Source of the DNA: an uncultured Christensenella sp.
GTDB lineage: Bacteria > Bacillota > Clostridia > Christensenellales > UBA1242
Direction: 5' to 3'
DNA length: 6,449 nt
NCBI GenBank assembly: GCA_905203645.1
Contig: CAJKWP010000056.1
Span: 1-6,449, forward strand
Each line of letters opens with the position of its first letter. Position 1 is the stretch's first letter. The notes beneath the pieces were generated by a model, which saw only the letters and a program-made list of their open reading frames with translations, had not been told where the DNA came from and did not search any database. Shown in pieces: positions 4,862 to 6,449 of this stretch. Both the position numbers and the translations under genes were made by a program.

Positions 4862-5575
4862 TCACTTTTGTTTGTATTTGAGCAAAAAGTCTTTATCATT
4901 TTGCGATACGCGGAAACTGTCGCGACATTTTGAAATCATTTTGTTGATTGTAAATTGATTTAGATTGTGATTTTGCAAAAATTGAAGCGTTTGATCGCGG
5001 TGTTTTGCAAACATTTCGGCAAGGAGCCATGCATTTGCCATGTTCACATAATATTCTTGTTCCAATGCAAAACTGTTTGCTATATCAAATATCTCACTTG
5101 TAAATTGCACGTCATCGCAAAGTTTAAGGCAAATAATCAAGCCCAATCTTCGTCCAAAGGTGTACTTGCTTTTTACAAGTTCTTTTGCATAAGAAAAATA
5201 TTGGTTTTTGTTATCCTTTGTAAATTTGAATTTCAAGCAGTCAATAGTCGCCCAGTTGTCCGCAAGTGTGATATATTTGTCAAGATATTTCTTTTGCAAG
5301 TCAAAATATTTTATTTTGCACATTAGTCCGCCATTGATTGTTGTATTTGCGTGATATTGCCAAATCCACAAGTCCAAAAACGACAAAAAATTTCCTTTTG
5401 AAATTTGATTTACAATTTGTTTTATTGTCTGCGATGGAACAGCCAAGCATGGCAATTTTGTATTTACTATCTTTTGCTCCCAAAGTGATTTGTACTCACC
5501 TTTGCTTTGTGATTGCAAATAATTTTGAAATTGTGGGATATCTTCTTGTACCCAACATTGTTTTGAAAGTTCCAT
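4862..5575 (-). CDS. alkD: DNA alkylation repair protein, AlkD-type HEAT-repeat glycosylase
   Basis: AlkD-family enzymes excise positively charged alkylated purines such as N7-methylguanine and N3-methyladenine to start base excision repair. The product is 237 residues, the usual size, all-helical with HEAT-like repeats. Family residues are present: Trp108 and Asp112 in NWATIDCL (107-114), the Arg pair in TFGRRLG (139-145), Trp183 in NMANAWLLAE (178-187), and the C-terminal signature TINKMISKCRDSFRVS (209-224). These correspond to Trp109, Asp113, Arg148 and Trp187 of Bacillus cereus AlkD. The start is ATG 5575-5573 because GGAG (5585-5582) lies 6 nt upstream. A longer frame from TTG 5629 adds 18 residues unlike the family and overlaps the promoter. 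It stops at TGA. Two tracts are rich in Gln and Cys, which is unusual but not disabling. Confidence 0.9.
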   Translation of the reverse strand: MELSKQCWVQEDIPQFQNYLQSQSKGEYKSLWEQKIVNTKLPCLAVPSQTIKQIVNQISKGNFLSFLDLWIWQYHANTTINGGLMCKIKYFDLQKKYLDKYITLADNWATIDCLKFKFTKDNKNQYFSYAKELVKSKYTFGRRLGLIICLKLCDDVQFTSEIFDIANSFALEQEYYVNMANAWLLAEMFAKHRDQTLQFLQNHNLNQFTINKMISKCRDSFRVSQNDKDFLLKYKQK

Positions 5576-5581
5576 TTTTTT

Positions 5582-5619
5582 CTCCAACAAAATTTTATCA
5601 TAAATCACTTTTGTTTCAA
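5582..5619 (-). promoter_or_regulatory. Promoter and ribosome binding site of the alkylation-repair gene
   Basis: On the minus strand TTGAAA (5619-5614) and TAAAAT (5597-5592) are 16 bp apart, with TG one base before the -10. Predicted transcription start is near 5585, which coincides with the GGAG site (5585-5582), so the leader would be only about 10 nt. This supports the ATG at 5575 over the TTG at 5629. Confidence 0.5.
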
Positions 5620-5658
5620 ATAAAATCAACTAAAAAAAATAGAATAATAAAATAAATT

Positions 5659-5692
5659 AAAAAATGCCCAATCACTTTGAAAACAAGTAATT
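5659..5692 (-). terminator. Possible terminator behind the DAC-like gene
   Basis: On the minus strand AATTACTT (5692-5685) can pair with AAGTGATT (5677-5670), 8 bp with one wobble around a 7-nt loop. After five bases (GGGCA) comes TTTTTT (5664-5659). The stem is AT-rich and the U-run is displaced, so this is a weak candidate. Confidence 0.3.
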
Positions 5693-5715
5693 AAGCAATT
5701 TTAAAAAGTATTTTT

Positions 5716-6449
5716 TTAGAATATTGAAATCTGTTCGAATTTTGTACGCTTTTTGCAAAAAGCACTGTCTTTGTAAAAATTGTTTCCATCCTGAGATTGA
5801 AAATACACACCAACAAATTTGTTATTTTTGTGTCTTAAAAGTGTATTTGCTGCACGAATGCGGGCACCACCAATTATACTGTCTTCCTTTGTTGTACTTT
5901 CGATAAACACGTTGTAAGCAAGTATTCTTCCAGCATTATCAATAACTGTTATGCCGTCATAATTGAGCATGGTTACAAAGAGATCGACATAACTTGTCAG
6001 TTTGAATTCATTGAAATTTTTGCTCTGCAAAAATAATTTTCCAAATTCGATTGGTTCTTTAAGCCATGTCCCATCTGACAGGAAACCCTTTTTGTCCACA
6101 AAATCCTTGTCAACAATAAGACAAATTGTTCCATGCAGTCCTTTGTTCATAGAATAAAAGATATTATAAAAAATGTTGCGGATATCCTCAAGTTTTCTTG
6201 CACTGCGTGTGTTGATTTTTTGAACACAAGCGTCAACAAACAATTTTACGTTGTTATCCCATTCACTTTCGACTGCTTGTAAAAGATTGAAACAAATACT
6301 TGTTTTTCCGCCTTTTACCCCACGAAGAATGATAAGCCCCCCGCTGACAACTTCGATACTTACAAGATTTATCTTTTTTTCAAGTACTTCCCTTTTGTCA
6401 TTGAAAACCAATGTGTTGAGAGATTTGTCCTTTATGCTGCTGAGAACTT
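5716..6449 (-). CDS. Protein with degenerate diadenylate-cyclase-like (DisA_N/DAC) domain, 5' end cut by window edge
   Basis: The frame stays open to the right edge, giving at least 243 residues before TAA; a TTG at 6411 is not a convincing start. Numbering from that TTG, the C-terminal half follows the DAC fold order: strand GTICLIVD (94-101), helix and insertion, then SYVDLFVTMLNYDGITVIDN (140-159), GRILAYNVFI (161-170), GGARIRAANTLL (181-192) and KFVGVYFQSQDG (198-209). Active diadenylate cyclases have DGA and RHR motifs here; this protein has DGI (152-154) and RIR (184-186). Asp and both Arg are kept, but His is Ile. Related degenerate DAC families have been proposed as nucleotide-sensing domains, so a sensor role is likelier than c-di-AMP synthesis. 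The N-terminal part (1-90) contains GVKGGKT, not a true Walker A. The gene's upstream context is outside the window. Confidence 0.72.
   Translation of the reverse strand, partial: VLSSIKDKSLNTLVFNDKREVLEKKINLVSIEVVSGGLIILRGVKGGKTSICFNLLQAVESEWDNNVKLFVDACVQKINTRSARKLEDIRNIFYNIFYSMNKGLHGTICLIVDKDFVDKKGFLSDGTWLKEPIEFGKLFLQSKNFNEFKLTSYVDLFVTMLNYDGITVIDNAGRILAYNVFIESTTKEDSIIGGARIRAANTLLRHKNNKFVGVYFQSQDGNNFYKDSAFCKKRTKFEQISIF

Noticed and set aside
4967..5326. 119-codon plus-strand frame opposite alkD
   Set aside because: It is antisense to a gene with all AlkD catalytic residues and is a low-complexity Phe/Lys/Cys shadow.
6289..6321. GVKGGKTS in the DAC-like protein as a Walker A P-loop
   Set aside because: The P-loop pattern needs Gly four residues before GKT/S; that position is Arg here (RGVKGGKT), and no Walker B segment is evident nearby.

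Overview
The window suggests a low-GC, AT-rich Gram-positive bacterium of the Firmicutes, probably an anaerobic clostridial lineage. The reasons are A/T-rich intergenic DNA, strong GGAG-type ribosome binding sites, Firmicutes-style aldolase and RecJ proteins, U-tract hairpin terminators, and a left-edge gene end that resembles the sporulation regulator SpoVT. The genetic code is standard: Trp is TGG, and TGA is used as a stop. The species cannot be named from this sequence.

Layout. (1) Bases 1-148: the last 38 codons of a SpoVT-like regulator (+) and its terminator. (2) 149-1127: a promoter, then a complete class II fructose-1,6-bisphosphate aldolase (+), then a terminator hairpin that overlaps the last codons of the convergent recJ. 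(3) 1102-3564: a complete recJ exonuclease gene (-) with its own promoter. (4) 3565-3964: a gene-poor stretch holding a decayed TfoX N-terminal-domain gene that keeps its promoter and ribosome binding site but stops after 27 codons, a tandem array of miniature hairpins, and a long palindromic terminator. (5) 3965-4089: tRNA-Leu (UAG) (-) with its promoter. (6) 4178-4764: a 183-residue orphan protein (+) whose consensus promoter sits so close that the mRNA should be leaderless. (7) 4862-5619: an AlkD-type DNA glycosylase (-) with all family catalytic residues. (8) 5716-6449: a protein cut by the right edge (-) whose C-terminal half resembles the diadenylate cyclase (DisA_N/DAC) fold with altered active-site motifs, possibly a nucleotide sensor rather than an enzyme.

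The genes do not form one operon; nearly every one has its own promoter or terminator. recJ and alkD both serve DNA repair but are separated by the tRNA and the orphan gene. The most unusual material is the orphan leaderless protein, the degenerate DAC-like protein, the mini-hairpin array and the tfoX-like remnant. The orphan and the DAC-like protein both carry motifs reminiscent of nucleotide-signalling folds, but a functional link between them is only speculation. No CRISPR array, insertion sequence or phage gene was seen.
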